This document shows, piece by piece, positions 11,604 to 22,912 of a DNA stretch of 64,000 nucleotides. The notes under the pieces were generated by a model that was not told the origin of the DNA, searched no databases, and saw only the letters and a program-made list of their open reading frames with translations. The stretch comes from Catenaria anguillulae PL171 (Eukaryota > Blastocladiomycota > Blastocladiomycetes > Blastocladiales > Catenariaceae): positions 62,001 to 126,000 of the forward strand of contig MCFL01000029.1 of NCBI GenBank assembly GCA_002102555.1. Reading direction: 5' to 3'. Made by a program: the position numbers and the translations under genes. Each line of letters begins with the position of its first letter. Position 1 is the first letter of the stretch.

Positions 11604-13204
11604 ATGCATCAACTGAAAGGCATGACGGCCGCTTGCGAACTTCTTCCTGCCAGGCTGCTCCTGTCCATCGTTTCGTTGGCTCAGCCGTCATCCATCATCC
11701 CATCAGCATCTCTTGGACCTCACGCCATTTGCACTGCTGGCCATTCCATTTCGGTTGCATGGCGCAACGGCATCTTGTTTTCTGACCGTTTCTCTCGTCA
11801 GCCAGCTGTTCGTTATCCTAAAGATCCTGGACAGCAGCCGTCCCTTTCCGATTCATCCAGTTCATCCAATGTCGCCCGAATGCTCCGTGACCTGGATCAG
11901 CATTATTCTTCAGATCAAGCCCACCTGACTGGTTGCTCGACTCAATTCGCCCCATCTCGTTCCTATTTTCCCGATATCGTCTTTGCGCGGGCATACCTGC
12001 ATTGGTTTCTCGCGACTCAACTGAATCGAGCAAACGTAACGAAACCAAGTCATTGCGCCAACGAACCGAGCCATTTCAGTTGGTGGCGACCAGCAACAGA
12101 TGTCCTCCTTCTGTCTATCTACTTTATTCTCAGGGGGCAAGTCGATCTTCTCAGTGACTGCCTCAAACTCATGCGCAAGCATTCCAACGACAACTGCGGC
12201 CTCCAGGTGTTCCGCCACATTTGCAAGCGAGTCGATTACAAGTTGTTGGAAGTTGGCCTTGGATCGCAACTGGATGCGCAACGGAAATTGTGGTATGTTA
12301 CTTGCCGCAAATGAAGATGCCTGGTGGCCAGTCATTCGCGATGAGCTTGGATTTGAGGAGACCGAGCTCATGTTTTACATCGGTATGTTATGTCAGCTTT
12401 GCGTTTCAAAACAATTTTTCCACAACCTGTGGACTCACTGTTACTGCACATTGATTCACACCAGCACTGTCCCGCTCTGCCGCTCGCAATCACAAGGCAA
12501 CAGAAATTGTCAAGTTTGTCCAAATCTACCAAAAAGAGCTCAGATTTGATCACATTCGTCCTGCCATGCGTATGCGTGATGCCAGTCAATTGACCTCCAG
12601 GTCCGCCGTCCGACTCATTGCCTGCCTCGATTCAACAACGCTGCCCGACGCACTTGGTTCTCTCGGCATCCTTCTCAGGCATACTGCGCCGCCAGTTTAT
12701 TCCAAGGACCGATCTCGATTTAATAAATCCGAGGCCTGGCTTCCATGGCCTCGATTCTCTACCTCCTTGCGCTATTGCGATCGACGTCGACCGACCCTGT
12801 ATCCACGAAAGATGCACTAGCGCGCTTGTCATGGCTCGAATCCATGCCAGCCAGCCGATTGACGGCCCTCGTTCTCGGCATCCTCACGACGGCCTCGTCC
12901 CGTATACCATGCTCAAGTTTCTACGCTGAGAAGCGCCATTTCCCACTGGGTTTTTAACACTCTGCCATTCGTGTCCTTGTACCATCCCTGCTCGCCAACC
13001 TCGTCGGCTCATCATCGTCTCATGCAAACGCCTTCCGTCTCGTTCAGCATCCACATACCTCGATTGCCCTACGGCGAGCGCTCAAGGTCTTGTTTGTTGT
13101 CGATGCTTTCAAGAAGCCGTTGCGCGACTGGTTGCAATGTCGCTCGCGCGCCTACATCCCGAGGTGAGAAGTTGTCTTTGTCAATTGAGGACAAGGTGTG
13201 CTGA
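11604..13204 (+). pseudogene. WWRP-family copy A, truncated and frameshifted
   Basis: Family resemblance starts near the ATGs at 11604 and 11622: an LPARLL F-box-like start, then GHSISVAWRNGIL matching the family GHD....WRN..L motif, then WWRPATD. About 200 central residues present in the intact copies are missing. A frame change occurs near 12280-12300, just before a DAWWPVI segment that matches DKWWPIM. The family intron is retained at 12383-12464 with its phase-1 G|CA junction. A second frame change lies near 12745, before MPASRLTALVLGI, which matches SPARLAILVACVI. The last recognisable segment is around 13070-13165. A long deletion plus several frame changes indicates a dead copy. The 3' limit is approximate. 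Confidence 0.75.
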
Positions 13205-13569
13205 ATCCCGTTGTCATGTACATTTCGTTGTTGGTCGACATGAATCCAGCCACCTTTCGAATTCACAGCGCTCATACAGAACGAACATGACAGCCGTCAA
13301 TACCACTGTTGCAAATATCGGCTGTGGTGACCACATCTGAGCTGGCTGGCGGCGAAACATCATTGGATCAATGGTGTGGGGCAGTGCATGGGCCGCAAAG
13401 GTTAACGGCCAACAGAGTTGCTCACAGTGTTGCTCACGGTCAAATTGTCTGGCGTCGCAGTGCGTTCTCCAACGGTGATACATAAGTGGCGTGGCGGACC
13501 CGCGAGACGACATGTCTGTTGCACAGCTGTCAATCCTTCCTCGAAAAGACTCAATGCAACTTCAATACC
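13205..13569. other. Intergenic, promoter side of WWRP copy B
   Basis: No supported coding sequence. It separates the decayed copy A from the start codon of intact copy B. Confidence 0.5.
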
Positions 13570-15997
13570 ATGCCACCTGAATCATCCCTCATGTCGCCGT
13601 CACCGTCATTGTCGACCGTCCCGTCGTCGGTCACCGCCAAGTGCGCCAAGCTCCAAGACCTCATGCCTCCCGAGTTGCTCTACGCGACCATCACACTTGC
13701 CCGGCCCACTTCCGCCATTCCACGCACTTGCGCTTTACTTCATTCGATCTGCGCCACAGGCCATGACATTCACGTCGCTTGGCGTAACCAAGTGCTGCTG
13801 GGTGATCTCAACTCTCGTCCATCAACGGCCGACGCAATCAACGACCCAAATGTCCTCTTATCTGACCGGTCCAACATCGTAAACACACTTGACTTCCTGT
13901 TCCAACTGGCGGGCGACGAATCTCCACAAATGTCCACTGGATTCGCTCCAATTCTCCTCTCGCAACACGACCCACTCTTTACTGTCGAGTACCTTATCCA
14001 CTTGTACACGCACACGTTCCTTGGCGTGCCCATGGCGACCAAATCGGTTTCTATCGCATCCCAAGCTACAATGCGCACTTTCGCCGACATTTTCGCCGCC
14101 TTCGACAGGATGCTTGGAAATGTGCCCATCGACTACAACTGGTGGCGCCCGGTAACTGATGCACTTGTGTTGCCCGTGTATTTCGTCCGAGTGGGCCGCC
14201 TGGACTTGCTTGAGGTATGCTTGCAATTGATGGTCGAGTCGCCATGGGCTGCTACCCTGGCCGAACTGCAGCTTCCTGGGGTTAGTTGGTGGTACTTGTG
14301 CCACGACCACCCTGGGTTAAGGTCGAATGTCCTGGTTGGATCATCAACATATCCGCAGTTTATTGCAAAGCTTGCGCTTCTCCATTGGTCGCTCCCGACG
14401 CTCCAACTGGTTCTTTGCTCCTTTCCCGCACTCTCGCCGGCGTCCCTTATTCAGCTGCTCTCGTCCAATGCTTGTGCCCTCGAAAATCAGATGCTCGCTA
14501 CACTTTCGCCATTGCTCCCAAACAACGCGGATCGCTGCATTGACTTGTACGAGTGGCTTCAGGCGCGCGGTGTGCTGCGCAGGCACCTGCCATTGGTCAA
14601 AAAGCTACAGGGCAGTGGCGTCAAGCGCGAAGCGATTGAGCGTGCCTTGAAGGACGTCGATATCCCGCACTGGATTCGGATTGCTAATGACCCGGACGCA
14701 GGGTTCATGTGTATCAGGTTCAAGAGCGCAGTGATGAGGTGCATTGGCGAATACGAGGCGGAAGAGTGGCTTCAGATTCTGCTGGACCGTGGATTGATGG
14801 CGCCGAGGGAATGGGGCACCTTGATTCCGTTCAATGTGGACAAGTGGTGGCCTATCATGCTGCCGAATGCACTGACCCATGGGGAGCGGCGTGCAATTGT
14901 CCTTGACGGTACATTTCGTTTCTCTTGCTGACTTGAAGCGGATTGGCAACCTTGAATCTAACACCACATCCATTCATGTATTCATAGCAATTGACCAGAC
15001 AATTCCATTCCCCTCAAGTATACCCAAACTTGCCCACCTTGCACAAACCGACTACAACATTGAATTTCTCGGCGTGATCCTGGGCGGCGACGGCTTTTCG
15101 CACCACCAGGAATCCCTGATTCTCTTCCTATCGCTCATCGACTGTCCCATGTTTCCGAACCCATCCTCAGCCCTTTCTCGAATTCTTGCCCATCTCGACA
15201 CGCGTCGCGTATCCCAATACGTTGTGCGATGCCAAGAGCTCTGTGCGCTTGCCGCTTTCTTCTTCTTCACGTGCACGATGCGCAACCCAGCTGTCCCAGT
15301 GCAGGAACTCGAATGCGTGCGCAGTTTGTCGCCAGCGCGTCTCGCCATTCTTGTGGCATGCGTCATCATTGGGATTGCACTCGCGGATGCGGTCTTTCTC
15401 GATTACATCGACATGCACAAGCAAATGGCGGCTGCCGAGGCGCTGTTTGCGCACGCGTGCCGCGTCCTCAAGACGGATTCGCCCATGGTGTCTGTACGCC
15501 CCATGTTTGACTTGATTGCCCCAGGTCTTCGTTTGTTTGTATGCGACATGATTCGCGAGACAATGGTCGGCCACGATAGCGACCAAGATGGGTACTACAC
15601 CGAGCCAGAGTACGTCAAGTGGATGTTTACGCAGCTGGTGCGGCTGGATTCGCAGTTTGCCGCATTGGGCGTCATGTTGTTGGAACGGCCAGACGAGTTG
15701 CTTGACAACGTCATTGATTTGATTCCGAGGTCGGATTGGCGGTTGGCACGGCTGAGCTGCAGCATTATGTTTGAAGCCGAGGCAGGTTCGCTCCCGCTCG
15801 TCGTTTCGGTCGGGCAGGGGGATCGATGGAAGCAGGCTGCAGCTGGTATGTCCAAGGATGCAATTGTGCAGGTGATTCGGCGGGTGGTGGTGGTTCTTGG
15901 CAACAATGCCGGCGGGCAAGACGAGGCGTTGTGGATTCAGCGGCAAGGAATGGCCTTGCGGTTTGTGGACACGCTCTTTGCTGCCGACTCGGAGTAA
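13570..15997 (+). CDS. WWRP-family copy B, intact F-box-like protein, 782 aa
   Basis: Exons 13570-14908 and 14988-15997, with a 79-nt phase-1 intron. The start was chosen because MPPESSLMSPS matches the start of copy C (MLPESSIMSPS). Near residues 35-50, LMPPELLYATITLARP resembles the first helix of an F-box, but a full F-box cannot be asserted by eye. Shared family motifs follow in order: GHD....WRN..LLGD, TGFAP, WWRPVTDALVLPVYFVR, LLHWSLPTLQLV, DRCIDLYEWLQ, DIPHW and DKWWPIM. After the intron come LAHLAQTDYNIEFL, SPARLA and a C-terminal helical region. No membrane anchor or catalytic motif is seen. A role as a substrate adaptor is only an inference from the F-box-like start. About half of the aligned residues match copy C on the opposite strand 9 kb away. 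Confidence 0.88.
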
Positions 15998-17004
15998 GTT
16001 GTCAGATACTCTACTTTGTACAATCGAACCGATCGAGGTGGTGGCCGGTGATGGCCACATTGTGATGAATTTGTAGTACTCCATTCGAATCTGTTATTGA
16101 ATGCAATCGGACAATTTGTATACAGCATGACGCTCTCTGCAATCCAATTAATCTCTTGACACCATGACAATGCTTCAATACGACCAGCGGCGATATGCAG
16201 CTGGACCGGCGGACGAAGGCGCGTCGCCTTCAACCGCGATCAAGGAGTCGAGCACCCTTCAATGAGAAATCCATCGTACCAACACGATATCTTCCAACTT
16301 ACCAAACATCCATTCTCGCATCGCCATCAGTGACTGCCAGCAATCACATTTTCCCATCGACCTGCCACACACACGACCTCCTGGCTGGCTCCGCGCCAGG
16401 CTGCCTCCCCACGCCATGCTATCACGCGCTTGCACACCCATTGCCATCCATCCATGTGCATTCCCATGCTTCTTCCCACCGCTATCGTACATTGTTTTTT
16501 CCTTTCGATTGTCGTTCAGTTATAGTACGCTGCGTGTTCCTGATTGCCCTCTTCCATCTTTTCGCCCTTATCGATCTGTTCCCCTTCATTTCTTCCTACC
16601 CCTTCCCGTCCCACCATTTCTTTTATTCCCTTCATCCACCCCACCGAGAGCCTCGATAGAGGATTTGAGTGCTTGAGTTCAATGTTCGCCCAGGATTAAA
16701 TCGCCTCCGACCAAATTGTTCTTTCGAATGCTGTGGGATTCCTCGGAATTCTGCAACCATCGCGCTTACATATGGAAGATCTTGAATCGGTCCGCTAGCG
16801 TCGGGTGTCTGGTGTAGTCGGCGAATCCGCTCAATTTTGATCGCGAGAGCCTTCCCCTTCTTCTTGCTTCTTGCATCGGTTCCCTCGTTGGGACCTGCCC
16901 AATCCATATGCGCTATGCTTTCCCCTCGTCACCCTCCCTCATTGTGTCCACATCTCTGCAAGCCGTCACTCAGTTCCCTTACCATTCCCAACTTTGGCCG
17001 GTTA
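15998..17004. other. Intergenic between WWRP copy B and a C-terminal remnant
   Basis: No gene supported. Pyrimidine-rich around 16490-16640. Middle parts of a former family copy may lie here, but I could not recognise them. Confidence 0.45.
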
Positions 17005-17200
17005 CATTGTCGAGTTGGTGGCAACCCAGCAAGTGAGCCAGGCGGCAGAGTATTGGCAGTCGGTGGATAGGACGGTGTCTCGAGATGTGGTTGCGAGAAT
17101 GGCGAGGTGGATGGCGCAACTCAATTATTCGAACTCGCCAGCTACTGAGGAGCGAATTGTTGCTGTTGTTCAGCAATTGAGCTGCAATACCTCTTTTTGA
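17005..17200 (+). pseudogene. WWRP-family C-terminal remnant (copy G)
   Basis: A frame ending at the TGA at 17198-17200 encodes QAAEYWQSVDRT followed by VARMARWMAQ. This aligns with the C-terminus of copy D (VAEEWISLRDEG, VQRMVGWMIEA). Only the last 60 or so residues of the family are recognisable, with no upstream body in the same frame, so this is best read as a leftover of a deleted copy. Confidence 0.6.
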
Positions 17201-17358
17201 ATTCTGTGTGTGATGAACACAACCTGCTTGCATGCGCTCGAAATGGGTAACTCTGTATATTCGGAAATCCAACAGTGCCGAAAACAACGACAGAAAAAAA
17301 AAACGATCAAAGGCAACAATAAATAGTTTTAATACCCCTCCTTCCGTGTGATCCACGC

Positions 17359-20300
17359 TCACATGTCCTCGCCCTGCCGCTGACCCGATTGCCCTTGTGC
17401 TGCACCCGCGCTCGCAGCCCTCAACATGCCAGCGGTCCCCGCCTGCGTTGGCAACACACCCACGGGCGGTGGCGGCCCCATCATGCCCATGCCCGGCGGA
17501 GGGCCCATCATACCCATGTGCGGTGGGGGTCCCATCATCAAATGCGGCGGCGGCGGTGGCATCGGCATATGCAAGGGCATAGGCCCGCCCGGCACAAACG
17601 GCAACAACCCAGTCCCCATGCCCGGGGGCGGACCCATCATGCCGCTCATACCTGGAGGCATCATCATGTTCATGTGCGACGCGCCCATGCCTGCAGCCGC
17701 AGCCGCGGCGGCCGCCGCCATGGCTGCCAACGACGTGGATGACGCCGGCTGGAGAGCAGTACTGGTGGGTGTGGCCGACGGCACAGCCGCGGGCCCAACG
17801 AGCGCGCCGTGCGGCGCAACACGGCCTTGCATGACAAGTTGTTGCGCAGCCATGGTCCGCGCATAGTGCCCGGCGAGCCCAAACGAGGCAAATCCAGGTG
17901 GCCCGCCAAAGGGCGAGTAAGGAGACATGCCAAGCGGCGGCGGTGGATGTGGGTACGGCGGCATACCTGGCGGCGGGGCGAATGCAGGGTGTGCGGCCAT
18001 TGGTGGTGGCGCGGACATGCTTGATGGCGGATACGCGGGGCGCGTGTTCATTGGCTGCGCGAGCGGAAGTTGAGAGGGTTTTGGCAGTGGCCCATTTCGA
18101 GGTGGCGATGATGCCCGTGATGTGGTCATTGGTGCTAGACCGGCAGCGGCGCCCTGAGGTGGTGATGGCGAAGATACCCGCGTGGAGCTGGATGCGGGTG
18201 GCGTCACGGACTGCTGCGCTTGTCCCGCTGCAACCAACCTGGGCGACGACGACGGGGATGGGGAGCCTGCTGCGGCCGCTGACGCGTGTTGCTGCACCGA
18301 GGCGGCGCTTCCAAACGGCTGCTGTTGACGCTGGCCCTCTTCTTCTTCGGCATCCTCCTCCTCCTCCTCAACCACAGGCACATCGGGCAACTCCTCAAAC
18401 GTCGGAACACGAATCCATCTCTCTGCATCGCTCACCCTGTCGCCACCAACGCCCTCAATTCTCCTCCCAGCTCCGGCTCTCTGCCCGTCCAACCCCCCAC
18501 TGGCAACCCGTGTCAGCGCGGCGCTCAACATGTTTGCAACCAAGGCGGTAATGACTTGCGTCACAGGCTGCGGCACCAGCGTCGCCATGATATGATGCAG
18601 CGCAATGGGAATGAGCGCACACAACTGCACATCAAACTGTGCGCCGGGTGCAATGGCAACCGTCGACGCAGCAGTCACGGCGGCCGCGGCCGATGCAGCA
18701 TGTGTGACCGAGTGCGACGCCACGTCGTCCGAATGCAAGGCAACAACCCCCCATCCGGGCGACTGCGTAAGCGATCCGTTGTTGGGCGAGAAAAACGCCT
18801 CTGCATCTGCCGCGTCTTGCTCCTGCTGTTGCTGCTGCTCTTGCGGTTGCCCTTGGCCACCTTGCGCCGTCGCTGTGGCAGCGGCGCGGCCGGCGGCTAC
18901 CCCTCCGCGTGCAACGCGCCGAGCAGCCAATTGGCCCGCACGCGCAACTGCGCCGCCCGCGCCGCCTGGCGCCACGCTTGTGCCGCTCCTTGTCCTTTGG
19001 CCTGGCACAATCGGCCCCGCGATTGCGCCGGGACCCCGACCGCCCGCGATCCTCGTCATACCCGTGGCCGATCCCAATGCCACGCCCGTGTTTACTTGCC
19101 ACACGTGCTCCCTGCGCGTCAGCGTCTTTGCCAATTGTTCTTTGGTGACGGCCAATTCAACGCCAAGGACCGGGAACGCGGCCGCGTCGGCAAGGTCACC
19201 AATGAGCACGTCGCCGGGCGGTGGCGGCATATCGAGCAAGTGCAGGTCGCGGAACAGTTTGGGCATGGAACGCATGAGGCCCGACGAGGTGGGTAACAGC
19301 GTGAGGTCGGGCGTCGTATGGTACAGCGAGTAGTATGACCGAATGGGTTTTTGCGCGTGCAGTGGAATGTCTGGCTCGGGTTGGAGCGGAGGCGGAGCGG
19401 GAGCGGGCGGACCATAGGGAGAGAAAGAGGTGGAGGTTGGCGGGAGAGGTGGAGGTGGAAGCGCAAACGTCGGTGGTGGTGGCGGTGGGGGAGGCATGAA
19501 CGAAGATTGGTCGAATGCGGTCGAAGTCGATGGCGCAGGCGGAGGTGGGAGCATGGGTTGAGACATGACTGATGGTTGTGGTCGTGGCGGCGGCGGCACC
19601 ATCTGCTGCGAAGACGGCACTGGTTGCGATACAGGTGCTGCGGGTGGCGGCTGCGGCCGCGGCGGTGATGTGGGAATGGACATTGGCGGCAATTCCATTT
19701 GCGGCGGCGACGTGTTCGGCATGGTCATGGCGGCCGATGTCTTTGGTGGCGCAGGCAATGCGGGGGGCGGCGGCAGCGGGACCTGTTGAGGCGGTGACGG
19801 TACCCTTGGGGGCGGTTGCTGCGCTTCTTGCTCTTGCTCTTGTCTTGGCTGCTGCTGTTGCTGCTGGCTCATTGCACTCACAACCGAGAACCCGTCACTT
19901 GACGGCATCTCGCCCAGCCCCTGCGAGGACCCAACCACTTGAGATATCAACGGCGGCACACCCAGCACGCCCAAACCAATCCCCATGCTTGGTGGGGGAC
20001 CGACCATGCCCAACCCGCCAAACGGGCCTGGTCCAAACGCGCCCATTCCCGGCGGCCCAAACAATGGGTGATGCGGCGGTGGCAAATTCAACTCGGCCAC
20101 GGCCACCGCCAACTCGGCCGCACTGGGCGGGCCGGGCGGAAACAGTTCGGCGGCACGTTTCTTTGGCTTTTTTGAATCGTCGCGAATCTCGTGTGCCTTG
20201 AATGGATCGATGGTCCACAGGTAGCCCTTGCCAGGCACATTTTCGGGACGCGACCGTTTCACGAACGCACGGTTCAAGCTGAGATTGTGCCGGATCGAGT

Positions 20301-21993
20301 TTTGCCACGAGTGCGTTGCGTACCGCAAGTACGAGTAGTTTTCCGCAAGGTACTCGTAGATGTCGCCGAGCGACATGGCACGAATCGGTGACGAGCAAAT
20401 GGCTTCGGCAATCAGCGACGCGTACGAGTAGGGCGGGCGCTTGGCCTTGTGTTCGTCGGATGAATAGTCGATGGCGTGGGCGCGCGACATGTAGTCGGGC
20501 AACTCACCTTCTTCATTGAACAGAGGTGGTGGTGGGAGAATGAGTGGTGGAGGTTGCGGGGCACCCGGCGGGGCAGAAGGCTCGTCGTCGGGTCCACTTG
20601 GAGCGGTGGCCGCCGTAGAGGGTGCTTCCCCGCCGTCTGCCGTTGTGGACGTAGTTCCGCCTGCCGCGGTGGCGGCTGCTGCTTTAGGCTTCCGCTTGCG
20701 TGGCTTTTTCGCCGTTGTTGCCTTGCCTCTGGTTGCGCCGGTCGATTCCGGTCCGTCGACTCCCGGCATACCGCCTTGTTGCTGCTGCTGCCCGTCTCCA
20801 CCCATTTGCGTGTCGGCACCACTCAACAATCGCTCCATTTCCACGTCACCCTCGGCACCAAACCCAGTCACAAACCCGAGCGCGGCCAACGCGGCCTGAT
20901 GCTCGGCGGCCGCCGTCGTGGGTGATACACCGGACCCGTCGCCGCTTGGATCGGGCATACCCATGCTGAGCGCAGCGGCGGCTGCCGCGGCCGCGGCAGC
21001 GGCTTGCTCCTCTTGCTCAAGCAGCAGCTTTTGCTTTTTGGTCGGGCGTGGTGGACGTTTGCGTTTTGGTTTCGGGGCGGGTGCTGGTGCAGCCGTGGAT
21101 GCGTCTGCATCTGCGCCTTGATCGGTACCCGCAGCAGCAGCAGCAGTGACAGAAGAAGATGCATCTTGCGTGTCAGGAGCGGCCTCTTGATCAGCCACCG
21201 TGGTCTTCTTTGCCCGCTTGCGAGCTCGCCCCGCGCCTGCGGCCGCAGGGGCAGCGCGCTTCCTTGTAGCCGTGGTACTGGCCGCTGCGCCCTTCTTTGC
21301 CTTGCCCTTGGCCGCCGTCCCGGCCTTTGCCTTGACCTGCGCCTCCTGTTCGGCAGCCACAGTGGCCAACGCTTGGGCAATAGCCTCGTCGTCTGCATCG
21401 CCATAGGTGATCAACTCATCCTCCTCATCCATGCCATCACCTGCCCCCGTCTCCGGATCTGCCGTTGGCAACAAGAACAAGAACTGGACACCACCAATCT
21501 CGAGCATGTGTCCACTCCGCAACGCAATCCCACCAACGCCCGGTTTAAACGTGATGCCATCAATCTTGATACCATTGCGCCCAAAGATCTGCATCTCCCA
21601 ATTGGCCGTCTCAAAGTTGTACACAATGGCCGCGTGCTTGCGTGACACGGTCTTTGTAGGCCCCAAGTCCACGTCGACGGGTGCCTCGTCGGGCGCAACG
21701 GCGCCCTCGGACGAACGGCCAATCACCACGGTGACGGCCTTGATGTAGTAGGTCCAGTCATGGCCCGCAAGTTTGGCAAATGCTTGGACCGGAGGCAGAG
21801 ATGTTGGGTCTTCCGGGTTGGGATACTGCTCGGCTACACGGACACGGCGCGGCGCGGGCAACGGGCGCGGCAGTTCACCAAGGGGTTGCATCGAGGCGCC
21901 CGCGGCGGCGTCGCCGCCGTCAACTTCCATGTCACCAGGGCCCGGGCCGGGGTCGCCGAGCAGGAGCGGGTCGTCTCCGATGTCCATATCCAT
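17359..21993 (-). CDS. FHL1: Fhl1-like FHA plus forkhead transcription factor, 1544 aa
   Basis: One uninterrupted frame of 1544 codons. An FHA domain at about residues 70-176 contains AKL..HDWTYYIK, GPTK.VSRKHAAI and FGRNGIKIDG, which match the Fhl1 type more closely than Fkh1/2. Basic, Ala/Lys-rich stretches that could act as nuclear signals follow. The forkhead domain is at about 518-602, with KRPPYSYASLIAEA and recognition helix HSWQNSIRHNLSLN (561-574). The remaining 900 residues are Pro/Gln/Ala/Gly-rich with homopolymers. In yeast, Fhl1 binds ribosomal-protein gene promoters and uses its FHA domain to recruit the phosphorylated cofactor Ifh1; the same role here is inferred. The protein is longer than yeast Fhl1 (about 936 aa) because of its low-complexity regions. 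The lack of introns over 4.6 kb is unusual for this window. Confidence 0.92.
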   Translation of the reverse strand: MDMDIGDDPLLLGDPGPGPGDMEVDGGDAAAGASMQPLGELPRPLPAPRRVRVAEQYPNPEDPTSLPPVQAFAKLAGHDWTYYIKAVTVVIGRSSEGAVAPDEAPVDVDLGPTKTVSRKHAAIVYNFETANWEMQIFGRNGIKIDGITFKPGVGGIALRSGHMLEIGGVQFLFLLPTADPETGAGDGMDEEDELITYGDADDEAIAQALATVAAEQEAQVKAKAGTAAKGKAKKGAAASTTATRKRAAPAAAGAGRARKRAKKTTVADQEAAPDTQDASSSVTAAAAAGTDQGADADASTAAPAPAPKPKRKRPPRPTKKQKLLLEQEEQAAAAAAAAAAALSMGMPDPSGDGSGVSPTTAAAEHQAALAALGFVTGFGAEGDVEMERLLSGADTQMGGDGQQQQQGGMPGVDGPESTGATRGKATTAKKPRKRKPKAAAATAAGGTTSTTADGGEAPSTAATAPSGPDDEPSAPPGAPQPPPLILPPPPLFNEEGELPDYMSRAHAIDYSSDEHKAKRPPYSYASLIAEAICSSPIRAMSLGDIYEYLAENYSYLRYATHSWQNSIRHNLSLNRAFVKRSRPENVPGKGYLWTIDPFKAHEIRDDSKKPKKRAAELFPPGPPSAAELAVAVAELNLPPPHHPLFGPPGMGAFGPGPFGGLGMVGPPPSMGIGLGVLGVPPLISQVVGSSQGLGEMPSSDGFSVVSAMSQQQQQQPRQEQEQEAQQPPPRVPSPPQQVPLPPPPALPAPPKTSAAMTMPNTSPPQMELPPMSIPTSPPRPQPPPAAPVSQPVPSSQQMVPPPPRPQPSVMSQPMLPPPPAPSTSTAFDQSSFMPPPPPPPPTFALPPPPLPPTSTSFSPYGPPAPAPPPLQPEPDIPLHAQKPIRSYYSLYHTTPDLTLLPTSSGLMRSMPKLFRDLHLLDMPPPPGDVLIGDLADAAAFPVLGVELAVTKEQLAKTLTRREHVWQVNTGVALGSATGMTRIAGGRGPGAIAGPIVPGQRTRSGTSVAPGGAGGAVARAGQLAARRVARGGVAAGRAAATATAQGGQGQPQEQQQQQEQDAADAEAFFSPNNGSLTQSPGWGVVALHSDDVASHSVTHAASAAAAVTAASTVAIAPGAQFDVQLCALIPIALHHIMATLVPQPVTQVITALVANMLSAALTRVASGGLDGQRAGAGRRIEGVGGDRVSDAERWIRVPTFEELPDVPVVEEEEEDAEEEEGQRQQQPFGSAASVQQHASAAAAGSPSPSSSPRLVAAGQAQQSVTPPASSSTRVSSPSPPQGAAAGLAPMTTSRASSPPRNGPLPKPSQLPLAQPMNTRPAYPPSSMSAPPPMAAHPAFAPPPGMPPYPHPPPPLGMSPYSPFGGPPGFASFGLAGHYARTMAAQQLVMQGRVAPHGALVGPAAVPSATPTSTALQPASSTSLAAMAAAAAAAAAGMGASHMNMMMPPGMSGMMGPPPGMGTGLLPFVPGGPMPLHMPMPPPPPHLMMGPPPHMGMMGPPPGMGMMGPPPPVGVLPTQAGTAGMLRAASAGAAQGQSGQRQGEDM

Positions 21994-22912
21994 GAAATGG
22001 AATTGGGGACGTGCAGTGTCTGATGGAAATGGGAAGATGGCTGATCAGCGTTGAGTGTGAGATTGATCAGCACCCGGCAACCAAAGAAAGAACGTTTGTA
22101 CTGTGAAAGTGTTTGAGAAGCAAGGTTAAGCCTCGGCCGATACCGTGATACCGTGGGCGGGCGATGGCCGGCTGGCAGGGGGCGGCGGACCGAGGGCGGG
22201 ACGAGAACGTGTTGGTTGGCGGTGGGCGAAATGCGTCAAGTGACTTTGAGCGTGTGCTTGAGTGCGAACACTTAATGTCGCCAAGCAAACGACATGGTAG
22301 CGGGTCACCTGATGTGGCACCGTGAGAACGACGCACACGGCCAAGAAGCGGGCCACCGATCCACCCTTGGCGACGATGCACGTGATCCCCAGATCGCAAA
22401 ATGCAACGCGGCTATTGACGCGCATCCCTGCCATGGGAGTGAGGGTGCTTTTCCTTATCACGTGCCGGCTCACCACTCGAGCTCCATGCAAGGCGAACAA
22501 GCCATCCGCGAAAGCTGCGGAACACGCACAGAAGCCTTCTGGATGCACGTGAATGGCTGGTGGCTCCTCATTTGTTCGCCAGATCTTCCATGTGCGTCCA
22601 TTTGGGCAAGACTCCCTGTGTGGAAGGGCAAAGGAAGGCTGATGGACCATTGTGATTGGACGCACACATATGCGGTGGGTCTGGTGGCGTCGGATGCATG
22701 CACTCACGCCTGTTTCTGTAGACAAACTTTTGGACCACGTGCCTTGGAGTGGGAAGTTGCATTTACAGGCGATGCCGGCAGAGGCAAGTACAAAAGCATC
22801 TCAGCAACCCGTCCCAACTGCCGCCTCGTGTCTGCGTCTCTCACCTCACCACACTCTCATGCAAACTCCACCCAACTCGCATAATCTTTTAACCTCCTAC
22901 AACATCACCGCA
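21994..22912. other. Shared divergent promoter region, FHL1-like (-) and SPFH gene (+)
   Basis: About 920 nt between two divergent start codons. ORFs here look like chance frames. No TATA box or named site identified. Confidence 0.6.
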
